Of a stretch of DNA of 64,000 nucleotides, positions 1 to 11,236 are shown piece after piece. The notes under the pieces were generated by a model, which made no database searches, was not told the DNA's origin, and saw only the letters and a program-made list of their open reading frames with translations. Positions within the stretch are counted from its first letter, which is position 1; each line of letters opens with the position of its first letter. Both the position numbers and the translations under genes were made by a program. Location: NCBI RefSeq assembly GCF_000471905.2, contig NW_006495906.1:1451751-1515750 (forward strand), in the 5' to 3' direction. Source of the DNA: Amborella trichopoda. Lineage: Eukaryota; Streptophyta; Magnoliopsida; Amborellales; Amborellaceae.

Positions 1-71
1 ACAAAGGCGAGATTAGCCAAACAAGGGCGATTCGATGAAGGGGTAGTGTGTCCCTAGTGGAGTCGCCAAGC
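1..71 (-). other. Element 3: start of internal region with primer-binding site
   Basis: Read on the minus strand, TGGCGACTCCACTAGGGA (positions 68-51) lies three bases inside the end of an LTR. The same motif follows the LTR ends at 5329, 23231 and (minus) 57751, so it is the primer-binding site of this Tat-like family. A tRNA-Arg primer is reported for Tat/Ogre elements; I did not verify the match. Only about 70 bases of the internal region of this element are in the window. Confidence 0.75.
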
Positions 72-1106
72 TGGTTAGGTGCCTCGATCTCTCCCTCCGG
101 GTCGAGATGACCTGGTGGCACGTATCTCAGGTTTCAGGGGAACCCGGGACTTGAGACCGCTCTCTCGAGAACGTTGTTAGGAAACAAGGGCAAGTATAAC
201 CAATGAGAGAGGAATTTTAATGTGAGGCAGGACACCTCACCTGGGCTCGTGATTCACTCGGCCTGACTCACGTAGATATCCTCTTAGATCATGACGAAAA
301 GCCCCCCAGTCCTACAACTGCTTCGAAATTGCCTCCTTGGCCTGTACTCTCATGTTTTGCAATCACTCACACACACTTAATTTATAAGACAAGTGGGCCA
401 AGGGACCTCACCATATCTTTGGGTGAATGCACAAAGGCATGCACATTCAAAAGATGAAGAAAAGAGTAAGAGAATAAATGAAAGGAGAAGAAAGAGATAG
501 AATAGAGGAATGGGGAAGGTAGCAATGTGACCAAGTGGCTATACAAACATAGTAGCTAGACTAGCAAGTAATTGACCCGGTGTGGTAACAAGACGGGCAA
601 GGTAACTCAGATCGGCACAATGACAATACTACTAAATGGCGAAACGATCACCAACCAGCCTGGCATAATGGCTAGCCTATCATGGCAGCAAGACAGGTGT
701 GGTAACTCAGACTGGCACGGCAATACTTCTAGACGACAAGACTATCATGGCAATGCTTGACTTAGCATCCCTTAGTCAAATAAGAGGGAAAGAAGAAAGA
801 AGAGAGAGAAGAAAGAGAGGGGGGAGCGAAAATCAGAAAAAAATAGAGGTGAGAAGAAAGGAGAGGAAAAAGAGGACGAAGAAGAAAGAGAGGGGAGAAA
901 AGAGAGAATGAAGAGAGAGAATAAAGAGGTAAGAAGAGAGAGAAAGAAGAGAGAAAGGAAAAGAGAAGCATGGATGGTGATGAGGTTCTGTCATCCATGA
1001 CAAAAGAGGGAGAATAGAAGAAAACATGGACAGGGATGAGCTTCCTCCATCCATGATAGAGAAGAGAGCAAATAGAAGAAAACATGGATGGTGATGAACT
1101 TCCACC
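72..1106 (-). repeat. Element 3: 5' LTR, part a (LTR type B, 3' portion)
   Basis: This is the reverse complement of the last third of the type B LTR also present at 21344-23228 and 46223-49722. On the minus strand it ends in CACCTAACCA directly before the primer-binding site. It holds the purine-rich tract at 780-960 (pyrimidine-rich in LTR sense) and the last copies of the hairpin repeat at about 961-1106. The LTR is interrupted at 1106 by element 2 and resumes at 49728. The reading frames at 572-1129 are composition artefacts of this repeat. Confidence 0.8.
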
Positions 1107-2641
1107 AGTTTGAACACATTTTTCAACACCTTGAGTCCCGATGCGGAATAAAATAGAAGCCAGTCAATAAAGCCTTAACATACAGTAGCATTCGTGACAG
1201 TCTCAGAATTACCCTAGCATAGGTCAAAATCTTCCTAAGTACTCAAAAAGGACACTTGCCAATTTTCGTCTCAATATGACATGTCTAAGGCAATGCAAAC
1301 AAGGAAACAATTTCGGAAAAATCAGCCTCTAACACCCTTAAACGGACCCCATAACTAGAACTATATTTTTGGTGCATCAAATAGCTATGAGACCACTGTT
1401 AGTGGATCTAGCACAGTTGAAAACTCCTATGGGTCAAGTTTCGGCTTAATCGAACATTCCATGACAAAGTTATGAGTTAAACATTAAAAAGGGGTAGGCC
1501 GCGCGCTATTCCTGTGTGGCCTCTCTGCACCAATCTCCATTAAAGGAGGTTGGTGTGCACAGTCCCAGGCAGCAACTTCAATGACCCGTATCTCACTTGT
1601 TCTAAGTCGGATCACTCTAAAATTTGGTGAGTGTGTTCGTCTTACCAAGATGAGCGTTTTGATAAGTGGTACGACCCGTGACGATACCCGAGCAGGGAGA
1701 AAAACTAGAGAGAATTTGATGATTCGGGAAGATAGTTACAGAAAATTCTGCGGCAACACGCCTCGCTCGAGTGACCATATCGCAACGCTCGCATACCCGA
1801 TCAACCCAAAACCACTTGCATTATGTAGGTAAGGGTATCTCTGGTCCGAACCCTGCGTATGATGAACGGTTGGATTCGGCACACGAAGGCGTCAAAGTTG
1901 CTACAGATTCTGGCAAAAAACCCAAGAAGACAAAATCTTCATCCGGACATAAAATCGAACTGCGTTCATTGCATTGTGATCGTGGCGGCATGCTCAGTGT
2001 GATTCAGCGAAGATATCAAAGAAAAACATCAAGAAACAAGTACACTATCAATCTGAAGTTTTCAAGATCTATACAAATTTCAAGTCGCATGATCGTGGCC
2101 TAAAAATGCAATCCATGGCTCGAAGTTGGTACCAAATCGATCTTCATGCCAAGCTCGACAAGAAAGCAATCATCTTTCGGCCAAACGGACGTCGAAGCAA
2201 TCCCGAATCATCCATGGAAGATCACGCAAGTTCTAGGGCAGCAGCAGAGGCTATTTTGGAGTTTCGCACACTGTTGGGCAAGGGAAAAACAGTCTTTTTT
2301 CACTCAAATTTAGAATTTCTTTAAAATCAATTAAATTGTAATTATCATCAATTTAAGTAGTTTTTTGGCGTACACTCATGTTTGTGCCCAATTCTATAAG
2401 TACATGCTAAACACAATTGTTACAGCACCCTTGAGTTTTCAATACTCGTCAATAAAATTTAACAATTTTCACATTCAAATTGTGGGTACGTCTTAGAGAG
2501 AGAGAGGAGAGATAAGAAAAGATCTAGTACCCTTTGTTGATGGTAATTTTCTCTCTCCTCCTCTCATCTCTCTTTCTCTCTCTTCTCATCTATCTCTTTC
2601 TCCCTCCTCTCATCTCTCTATATCTCCTCCTCTCATCTCTC
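1107..2641 (+). repeat. Element 2: 5' LTR, part a (U3 and R region)
   Basis: It starts AGTTTGAACAC, against TGTTTGAAACAC at 46223, so the terminal TG has mutated. The sequence is colinear with 46223-47830. A TATA-like TCTATAAGTAC lies near 2393 and an AATAAA near 2452, as expected for promoter and polyadenylation signal. A CT-rich tract from about 2545 is cut at 2641 by the insertion of element 1. The short frames at 1581-2324 lie in LTR sequence and are not genes. Confidence 0.8.
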
Positions 2642-5326
2642 TGTTCGAAGTTATTTTTCATCATCATGGGGCCCTCGCTTAATAAAAGCCTAGCAAACAG
2701 TGGAAATCCTGACAGTCTCAGAATAGCCTCAAAACTGGCCAAGATCTTCATGAGGTCTCTCAAAGATCTCCTGCCAAGTTTTATCGTATTCTGACATGTC
2801 TAAGGTAGTGCAGACTGAGAAACTGTTTTGGTAGAGTCGGCCTCTTGCACCCTAAAACAGACCCAATAACTAGAGCTACATTTTCATTGTCCCAATTTGT
2901 TGTGGGACCACCGTCATTGGATTCACACAGTGGAAAACCCCTAGGGGTCAAATTTCAGCTTGAACAGATATCGCAGGAAAACATTATAGGTGAAAGAGTG
3001 CAACAGGAGGAGCCACACGCTATTCCCATGTGGCCACCCTGCAACTCAACACCATTAAAGGGACACTCATGACCAATGAATTTTGATGCTCATATCTCAC
3101 TCATCTGATGTCGGATCAAGGTTAAATTTTGTGAGCATATTCGTCTCATCAAGATGAGCGTTTTGATATGTGGCACGCTCTGTGACGATGTTTGAGAGCA
3201 AAGAGAAGCTAGAGAGAAGTTGATGATCCGTGAAGAAAGTACAAGAAATTCAGCAGCATCGTGGCGCAATCTTACCGCTCGAGAGCCCGATCGACGCGAG
3301 ACTAATTCCATCGCATGTGTAAGGTCTTGGGCAATCGTTGACCCGAACCCTGTACATGATGAAAGGTTGGATTATGCACATAAAGCCGACGAAGCGATTG
3401 CAAATTCCATCGCCGGAATTCCAGATTTAGGCTAAAATTCTAAAGTTACAAAATCCTCATTCGGGAACAAAATCGAGCTGCGTTTGTTGCCTCGTGATCG
3501 TAATGGCATGCTCAGCGTGATCCAGTGAAGAAATCACCAAAAACATCAAGGAACAAGCACACTATCAATTCAAAGTTTCAAGATCTATTTCAAGTCACAT
3601 GATCGTGAGTTAAAAACACGATCCATGGCTCGAAGTTGTTATCAAAACGATCGCCAAGCCGAGCCTTATAAGAAAACATTCATCTTTCGATTGATCGGGT
3701 ATTAGAACGACCCCGGATCATCCATGAAAAAGCATGCACGTTCTAGGGCAACACAAGGACTGTTTTGGAATTCTAAAAATTGTTAGGAAGGGGCAAATAT
3801 ATCATTTTTCAATTCCTAATTTCTTTTAATTCAATTTAATCTTAACTTTCAGCAATTAGGGTTACTTTTGATCATCCACCCATGTTTGGGGCAAATTCTA
3901 TTTATTCCATGTACCATCATTGTACGTACGAGGCAATAAACATACACAAAATACACAAAGAGAGAGTTTTTACTTAATGAAGTTTCTCTTTCTTATCATT
4001 GTTGAGTCATGTTTGGAGAGAGAAAGTAAGGTGAGAGAAAATTTTGAACCGCTACCCTTAGACTCAAGGTAAACCTTCTCTCTCTTCTTTTTCTTTTATT
4101 CCCTCTCTTCTTCTCCTTTTTCTTCTTTTTCCTCTTCTTCATCTGAGATCCCCTCAAAGGTCATGCACAGCGGTGGTGGCAGTGCCATGCATGCCTCTCT
4201 TGTGGTCTCACAGGTAGCGCATGGTGATGGCAGTGCCATGCACGAGCCTCCTTGTCCTTCTGTTTGTCCATCTCTACCTCCCAGCAAGGCTTGCAGACGG
4301 CGCTGCCCATCGTCGTCCGTACATGCATCCTCGATGCCTCAGTGAAGAGAGTAGACAGTGAAACTCATTGCCGCCCGCGATCCTCCTTTGGGATTTTAAT
4401 GCTCATCACCACTCCCCCTGCGTCCGTGCTCCTCATGAGAACTATCGTCACACACTTAGCAAATGGTTGTTGTCGTGCGCTTCACGAGAGGCTACCGCCA
4501 CCCATGCAGGGGTGCGCTGCCTTCTTGTGTTGCCAATGGTGATGCCTAGCGCCATCCGTAGTTCCCTGCTTCCCCTCATGCTGCGAGCAGTAGTGTCTAG
4601 CATCGTCCAAGGGCCGTGACACTACTACTCTACAATAGTGGGTGGCGACGCCCAGCACCGTCAGGACCCTATCTCTCCACCATCTCGTACCTCCTCTTCA
4701 TTCTCTCGTCTTCTCAGTTGATTGAGGGTTGACCTAGCCTAGTACTGTTATATCGGCCCTAGTACTGCTATATCGGTCGTGATTTTGAGTAGTCTTGCCG
4801 TTGTGCTGGTCCTGAGTACCATGCCCATCTTGCTATCACTCTAAGTCGGTCACTGTCTGACCATCAAGCTAATCTCGCCCCTTCATCAAGTTTTCTTCTC
4901 TTTTCAACCTTCATCAAGTTTTCTTCTCTTTTCGACCATTACTCGAAAATTCGACTCCATCATCCTAACCTCTCACATTCTTAGCCATACGAATGTGCAT
5001 TGCCCTAAGACAAGGGTGGGTCTCTTCGACCCACCTGTCTTACAAATTACCAAACGAAGTGTCGTGCAAAAAAACAAGGAGATTACAAGTCAAGGGAGCC
5101 AATTCCGAACCAGCTAAAGTAGCTGGGGGGCTTTCCGACATGATCTAAGAAGGCGCCCACGCGAGCTAGCCCGAGTAAGTTTCAAACCCACCTTAATTCC
5201 TCTCTCATCGATTGGTATATTTGCACTTGATCTTGAGCAAGGTTATGAGAGAGCGATCTTAAATCTCGGGTTCACTAGAAACCCAAGATACATGCTGTCT
5301 GAGAGCGAGATCGAGCCACCTAACCA
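2642..5326 (+). repeat. Element 1: 5' LTR (type A)
   Basis: This 2,685-bp LTR is colinear with 18533-21338. The last ~300 bp are nearly the same as the end of the type B LTRs, while the upstream part is only distantly related. The TATA box seen in the 3' copy (TATATATA at 19812) is degraded here to CTATTTATTCC near 3898. A polypyrimidine tract at 4075-4145 follows. No protein-coding content is seen. Confidence 0.85.
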
Positions 5327-5328
5327 TC

Positions 5329-5348
5329 TTGACGACTCCACTGGGGAC
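5329..5348 (+). other. Element 1: primer-binding site
   Basis: TTGACGACTCCACTGGGGAC starts two bases after the LTR end. It matches the site of element 2 (23231) and of the minus-strand remnant (57751-57732, with one transition). Confidence 0.8.
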
Positions 5349-5415
5349 TTACTACCCTTTAGTCGGTTCGCTCTTGTTTGACCAGTATCCTCTATTACTT
5401 TCTGCATTAATTTCT

Positions 5416-8400
5416 ATGGCATCTGGGTTGTTCAACCCGTTCATCCGAGTCGGGGACTTTTTTATTCCCACACTTATGACTGTCCCAGGGAAGCGAACTG
5501 CTCAAGCTTCCTTCCCTACTCTTTTGCTAAGTCGCGACTCACAGTCCAGCCCCAGGTTCTTTCCGAGTTAGTGCGAGAGGTGACTTAGAGGTTCCTGACT
5601 CCCTGCTTCCTTACCCTGGTGGACCCTCCACCAAGGCCCATTGCAATGATAGCACATCTGCTACCGCACACCACACACACCAAAGGGCTCGTGGTACATC
5701 CACTCAAGCCGCACCTCGAGGCAACCTTCACGTAGCCATGAGCTCACGTTCAGGACTACGCCTTCTCAGGCCAAACCCTGCATGCGCCATGCATTTCCTT
5801 TCCACAGCTTGGGGCAACGCTAGCTCTACGCCACCTCGGAACATAGGAGGGTCGACCACTCCATCCTCACTCCTAGCACACATAGGTCCACCCTATGAGA
5901 ATCCTGCCCGGTCCCTCGCAAACACAAGCTCGTATGCCTCAGCCTCCTCAGGTCGAACCCATCAAAATGACTCCTAAGTCACCCGGATGGCTAACCCTAA
6001 AGGTGTACACGCACCGACTCTGCAGGTTCCTCCCTGGTCTAGACTCAAGCAGAGTCATGAACCAGCTACTTCCTCTGTTGCTCTCCCAACATCAAGTAAG
6101 CACCTCGAGCCCTAGTACTCAAAGGTCTTCCCTAAGAGTACCATCTTGGGCCAGCCTCAGGTCAGCCGCACACTCGGGCCTTACAAAGGGATTCGGGGCA
6201 GTGGGCTAACGTCAGACAAAAGCCTCCAACCTCCAAGGCAAAAACCCAAGTTGCCTTTTGTCCTTGGACCCCACTCCCTGCTCCAACTTCTGGACACGAC
6301 CCTCGCATGCTCAAAGAAAGCAGGGCAATCCAAGTCTCTAGCTCGGTTCTGGAATGATGTCTACAACAGCATCAAGAAGGAGAAAAAGAACAGCCTGCAG
6401 ATCCTGACCAAAGAAGCCTCCAAGGCAGTTGAGGTCACCGCCCTTGGTGATCACCTTCCTCATAGTTCCTTCTTTGCCCTTCAAACTCCAGAGCATGAGC
6501 AGGTCCAAGAGTATTGCTCAGTCGGTCATCACTGCTCAGAAGCCACGGTTTGAAGACCGTCGAGAACCATTCCTCACAAGATCGGCATACAAGGGTCAAA
6601 TTGACTTACCACCCGTGACTCGCCAACCACAGCAGTCCACTGTGCCACTAGGCTTTGACCCTCTAGAAGAGACGGTCAGTGTCAAAGTGATAGAAGATCG
6701 GGATGACACTCAAGTAGAGTTGATGAACAAGTTTGAGGCAATGATCCAATCCATCCTTGAGAAGATGGAACTCTTAGAAGCCTCCAGGTCCCCTTCTTCT
6801 ACTGATTCCCTGACTAGTGAGGACACGGTTCCCAGGCAAACTCCCCCACCGGCCTCCTAAGATAGTTCTGCCTCCCCGGGGGTCTCCCAAACTGGCATAG
6901 ATGTTATGGTGGCCCATAACCTCAAGAACAACGTCCTAAGCATGCAGGAGGCACCGCTCTACCAGAAGCCATACCCTCGTACATTGACCAGGTGTCATTT
7001 CTTCCAAACTGTCAAAAAGGGAAACTCTCCCTATTTAATGGTATTACGTCTCCTCACCAGCATACCGCACACTTCCAAGCGGCCTGTTGAGAGACGGCAA
7101 CTAACCGGCGACTCCTCCTTTGCTAGTATGTTGAGACTCTTGAAGGGCCAGCCTTCCAATGGTATGTTTGCCTACCTCCAAACTCAGTGCACACATGGCA
7201 AGAAATGGAGTAGTTAATGTACCAATGCTTCTGCGAAGTCCAAAGGAATGTGGAAACCATCGTGCTCCTTACTCTGATGCAAGACCCTGGTGAGACGGTT
7301 GACAAGTTCATCGCTCGATGGAGAGAGCTGACAACGTTTCAAGTCACTCCCATGACTGAGACGGAAGCGGTCCAGACCTGCATACGGAACATACTTCCAG
7401 AGATCGTCCTGCATGTCGAGGCATTCAATCCACCCTCCATGTCAGAGCTCATCTCTAAGGAAGTTCATATTGAGGCATTGTTCAAACACCATGGCAACTC
7501 TCATCAGCAATCCTTTGTCTCAAATTCTTGCTCCAACAATAAGGGTAACCAAAAGGCAGTGATCAACGTGGTCGTCACCGTGACTGAGGCTAAGAGCACA
7601 GCTCCTCAAACCCTGGACCTTTCTAAGGCACAGACGCCTCAAGCCGAGGGCAAGCAGCAGTCTTATAATATGGTCTCGCGTCCTAAAAATTCTAAACAAA
7701 ATGACTTCAAGATCCAACACCAGAATAAAGTTTACCTCTTCAACAAGGAGTGGACTCTTGCACTTCTTCAACTGCTGCTAGAACATAAAATGATCTAGTT
7801 GTCGGAGATTAACACTGCAAAGCCAGCGGAACAAGAGATGAATGAGAGGTATTGCACCCATCACAGGAGAGTAGGCCACCCTACTCATGATTGTTATAAA
7901 CTCAACGACACTATCAAAGCCCGTATTAACAAGGGTCAGATAAAGCTCGAAGAGTTAAAGAAGGCATTCGGGACAACTGAGGCCTCTCATATAGTGACAA
8001 TCCAAGAGGGTGACGAGGCACCCACTATCCTCCATGTGTTATTCTCCATATTTCTCAAGGAGGGACACATCAAGCCAAAGCCAACAAGGTAGCCTAAGTT
8101 CTTACCTCCAAGAACTGAGAACCTCTGGTATGCGTACAACCAGATGCGGGGCCATGATGTCAATGAATGCATTGACTTCCATTAACTCTTAGCAAAGAAG
8201 ATGCAGCAATGCCAAGAAGTTCATAGTAACCCAGAAGGGTGCCCTCAAGACCCTCTTCCACCGATACCAGAAGACCTTCCGACTCAAGCCCAGGAAAACA
8301 CTGAGCCAGACCCTCTGCCGGCCCTCTTCGAGGCAATGCTTCGACAGGGCCTGATCACTCCCAAGGCCGCTAGGCAGCCTAAACGCCTTACCTAGGGTAT

Positions 8401-8551
8401 GGAAAACCTCTGGTGCCCATATTACCAAGTATGGGGCCATGAGCTGAAAGAATGTTCTGGGTTTGAAGCTATAGTCACTCGGAAGGTACAAGAAGGCCAC
8501 ATCATCTGCACTGTTCTCCTCGAGCACTTCCAAGCCATCGCTCCCGTCCAA
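5416..8551 (+). pseudogene. gag: Element 1: broken gag (capsid-nucleocapsid) gene
   Basis: Gag would form the virus-like particle and bind element RNA. The chosen start is the ATG at 5416, matching the ATG at 23321 in element 2; both open with a similar LFNPF/FLNPF segment. A long Pro/Ser/Arg-rich N-terminus leads to the retrotransposon gag core at about 6900-7500, with FNGITSPHQHTAHF, then HTWQEME and FIARWRELTTF. A zinc-binding-like motif, YCTHHRRVGHPTHDC, lies at 7850-7895, followed by NKGQIKLEELKKAFG, the spacing usual in Tat Gag. A second degenerate copy, WCPYYQVWGHELKEC, is at about 8410. In-frame stops and frameshifts are spread throughout (for example 7085, 7135, 7216, 7796 and 8090), so it is non-functional. 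Confidence 0.8.
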
Positions 8552-10910
8552 TAGGAGAACCTACTGCAGGTCCCTCATAAGCATGCACTGGACCCTTCAG
8601 AGCCCTCGACTTCTCAACCCTGTGAAGTCTATCATGGGCAAAGTAGGTCCAAGTCCCTAAAGCGTGAGGCAGTCCATCAAGCCAGGGCTACTCATTAGCC
8701 CGATAGGGTAGTCCAAACACCTCCACAGGGATCCAGAAGGAGACGGTGAGCACCTAGGTCCGCTCATCGAAGGAATCATATCCCTCAACCACCGGTCAAG
8801 GAAGAATTTCTCGGGCCTCTTCCTCCTCTATCGACCTTGCAGCACTTCATCCCAAGCACAGCTCACCTTCCTTTCGTCCAATCAGGTGGACATCCCTGAG
8901 TTACCAGCAGCTCAGGATTCCTCCAATATGGGTGACGACACTAAATGCACCCCACAATGGTCAAAGCCGGGGCAAGACCTTAAATACTCCCTCCAAACGT
9001 CAAATTCCAACGACAATGCAAAAAGCTGCCCGTAACATTCTAGCTCTTCTTCTCCTCCCGCCCTTCTATTTCTCCTACAGGTGTAGCTCGACAATGCCCA
9101 GACTTCAACTCTTTAAACAGAGAGCTTGGAGGTACCAGCCTCAGCGAATCGCAGCAAACACGCTTCTGAGAAATGCTGGCCCAGGCTGCTGGATTCTCGA
9201 CAGTCACTGACGCCCTGTCAACCCGAGCCAAAACCAAGCCATCATCAAGCTCCTCTTCCAAAGAATCCTCCCATATTGTGCAGATCTTGAAAGTACCATC
9301 CAGCACAGGGCAAATGAGTCTAAGATCGAGAAAGAAGATATAGCCCACACCTCAAAAGCTCAAGTCCTCAAATTTCTTGATCCTTCACTTGTCCCTAAGC
9401 CTAAACCTCAAACCTCTACATCCCTAATACAAGTCCCTATTACTTCCCCACTAACCCAAACCGCATCGGCTGAACTACAAAGTTAGTCAATGCCATAAAC
9501 CAAACCCAACCAAAGCCTGTTCCTAAGCCACCTACACCAGTGACTAGATCAGGAACACAAAAGACTAATGAGGATAAAGTGAAATATGACGTAATTGGGC
9601 ACTTGAGAAAGCTTTCAGCCCTTTTAATTATCTACAATGCCCTCCTGCTATCTAGGGACTGTCGTATGGCTCTGGTTCAAGCGCTTTCTAACCCAAAGGT
9701 GTACGAGACAGAGGTGGAGCCTATTGAGGTTGACCCGACCATCCTGAGTGGGTGCTAGGAAATCTCTTTTCCCGAAGACGACCTTCAGTTGGGAGGAAAA
9801 TTCAACAATCGCCCCCTCTTTGTGAATGTTGAGCTCCACGCCTGCCATATCAACCGGAACATGCTGGATGGGGTGTCAGCAGTCAATCTGATCGTAAGAA
9901 GGATCCTCACCTAATTGGGATTAGGGTCTGATGACCTCACTCCTACCCACATCACTGTGCAAGGGTTCAACCAATCAGCGGAGAAGCCAGCTGGCTCGGT
10001 GTGCCTTCGTCTCAAGATCGGTGACCTCAATGATTACGCTCAGTTCCTCGTAATCGACACCGATACCTCCTACAACGTCTTGCTTGGTTGCCCTTGGCTT
10101 CACGATTAGGGGGTGGTTCCTTCCATGCTCCACTAATGCTTCAAGTATAGTTGAGATGGAAGACAGCACACGGTCTATGCTGATAAGAGACCGTTCCCTA
10201 TAGCTGAGACTCACTATGCCGACGTCAATTACTATTTCACAGACCTTCCAGCACCAGAAAAGTCAAAGGATGGTGATTGGAAGACTGTGAGAGAGACAGG
10301 ACCTTCGTCTCATGACGACATTGAAGATCTGGGGCGATTGACAATGGACATGTTCAAAGAAGAGGAAAGACAGGACAAGATCCTCCCTTTGACTCCGATC
10401 CACTCCAGTATACCTTGCCACCTCTCCGATGTCATGGTGTCATCCCCCAGAGACAAAGCTTCCCCCTCTACTTCTAAATCGCCAGAACAAAATGATGAGT
10501 TATAAGTAGCATCTGAGCTCAAGGAAGCCCTAGAGGTAGACCTTCTAGAACCGAGGGTCACCTATACGCCGGACCAACGAAAGGTCCTTCATATCCTCAT
10601 GGCTCTTTTATAAGCAGAATTGGCACACCAACCACAAAGGAAGGTGCTCCAAATTCCATCCCCCTTGAACAAGGGGATCACCGGTAACCAGAAGGTCTTA
10701 CACTTCTCAGGGGTAATCGAAGAAGTACAAGCGGACAAGAGTCAGCCCTCCAGCTCTCTGGAACGAGACCCCATCACAGAGCTGAGAAACGAGGTTCGTA
10801 GGTTATGCGCATCGTTTCAAAGCACTCGAAGGAGCTTGTCCCTGAGACTAAGACTTATGACCAGCTCAAAAGCAATGCACCTCGAATCGAAGGCAAGGCT
10901 CTCCTAGACT
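8552..10910 (+). pseudogene. pro: Element 1: gag-pol linker and retropepsin-like protease remnant
   Basis: A Lys/Ser-rich linker at 8552-9540 precedes an aspartic protease of the Tat type. FPEDDLQLGGKFNNRPLFVNV at about 9760 leads to the active-site segment LDGVSAVNLI at 9864, where family members usually show DGGSAVN, so one active-site Gly is Val. VQGFNQ follows, then LVIDTDTSYNVLLGCPWLHD at about 10050-10108, a typical C-terminal protease block. Stops at 9757, 9912 and 10108 break the frame. The pol frame fades out at ~11090, where RT would normally begin, and is followed directly by the 3' end of the antisense ORF. Confidence 0.75.
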
Positions 10911-11236
10911 GGAGTATTTACAGTGAATAGGCTCACTAAATCATGAGAATCATGAATTATAAACCCCTATCCAATCAAACACTCAGAGGTGAGGAAGCAG
11001 TTAGTCCCCCATTCGAGGTCATTAAAGCCACTGCAGGCTACCATAAGACAAAGCAAGGATTGGGCTTTTCTTTTTGTTCCCAAGCTATGAAAGGGTGGAA
11101 GCAATGAAATAGAAAAGGAAGGAAAATAAGAGACATACATCGCATAGAAAAGAAAAGAACTGTTTCATTAAAAAAAAAACGAATATTACAAGTGTCTTTT
11201 CTTTATAGAAAGGAGAAAAATAGAAAGAAGATGTTG
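10911..11236 (+). other. Element 1: end of protease frame and 3' flank of the antisense ORF
   Basis: The first half still reads as degraded pol (TKQGLGFSFCSQ near 11050). The second half is A-rich on the plus strand, with an A10 run at about 11169-11178, and on the minus strand would be the 3' untranslated tail of the antisense ORF. No RT sequence is present. Confidence 0.5.
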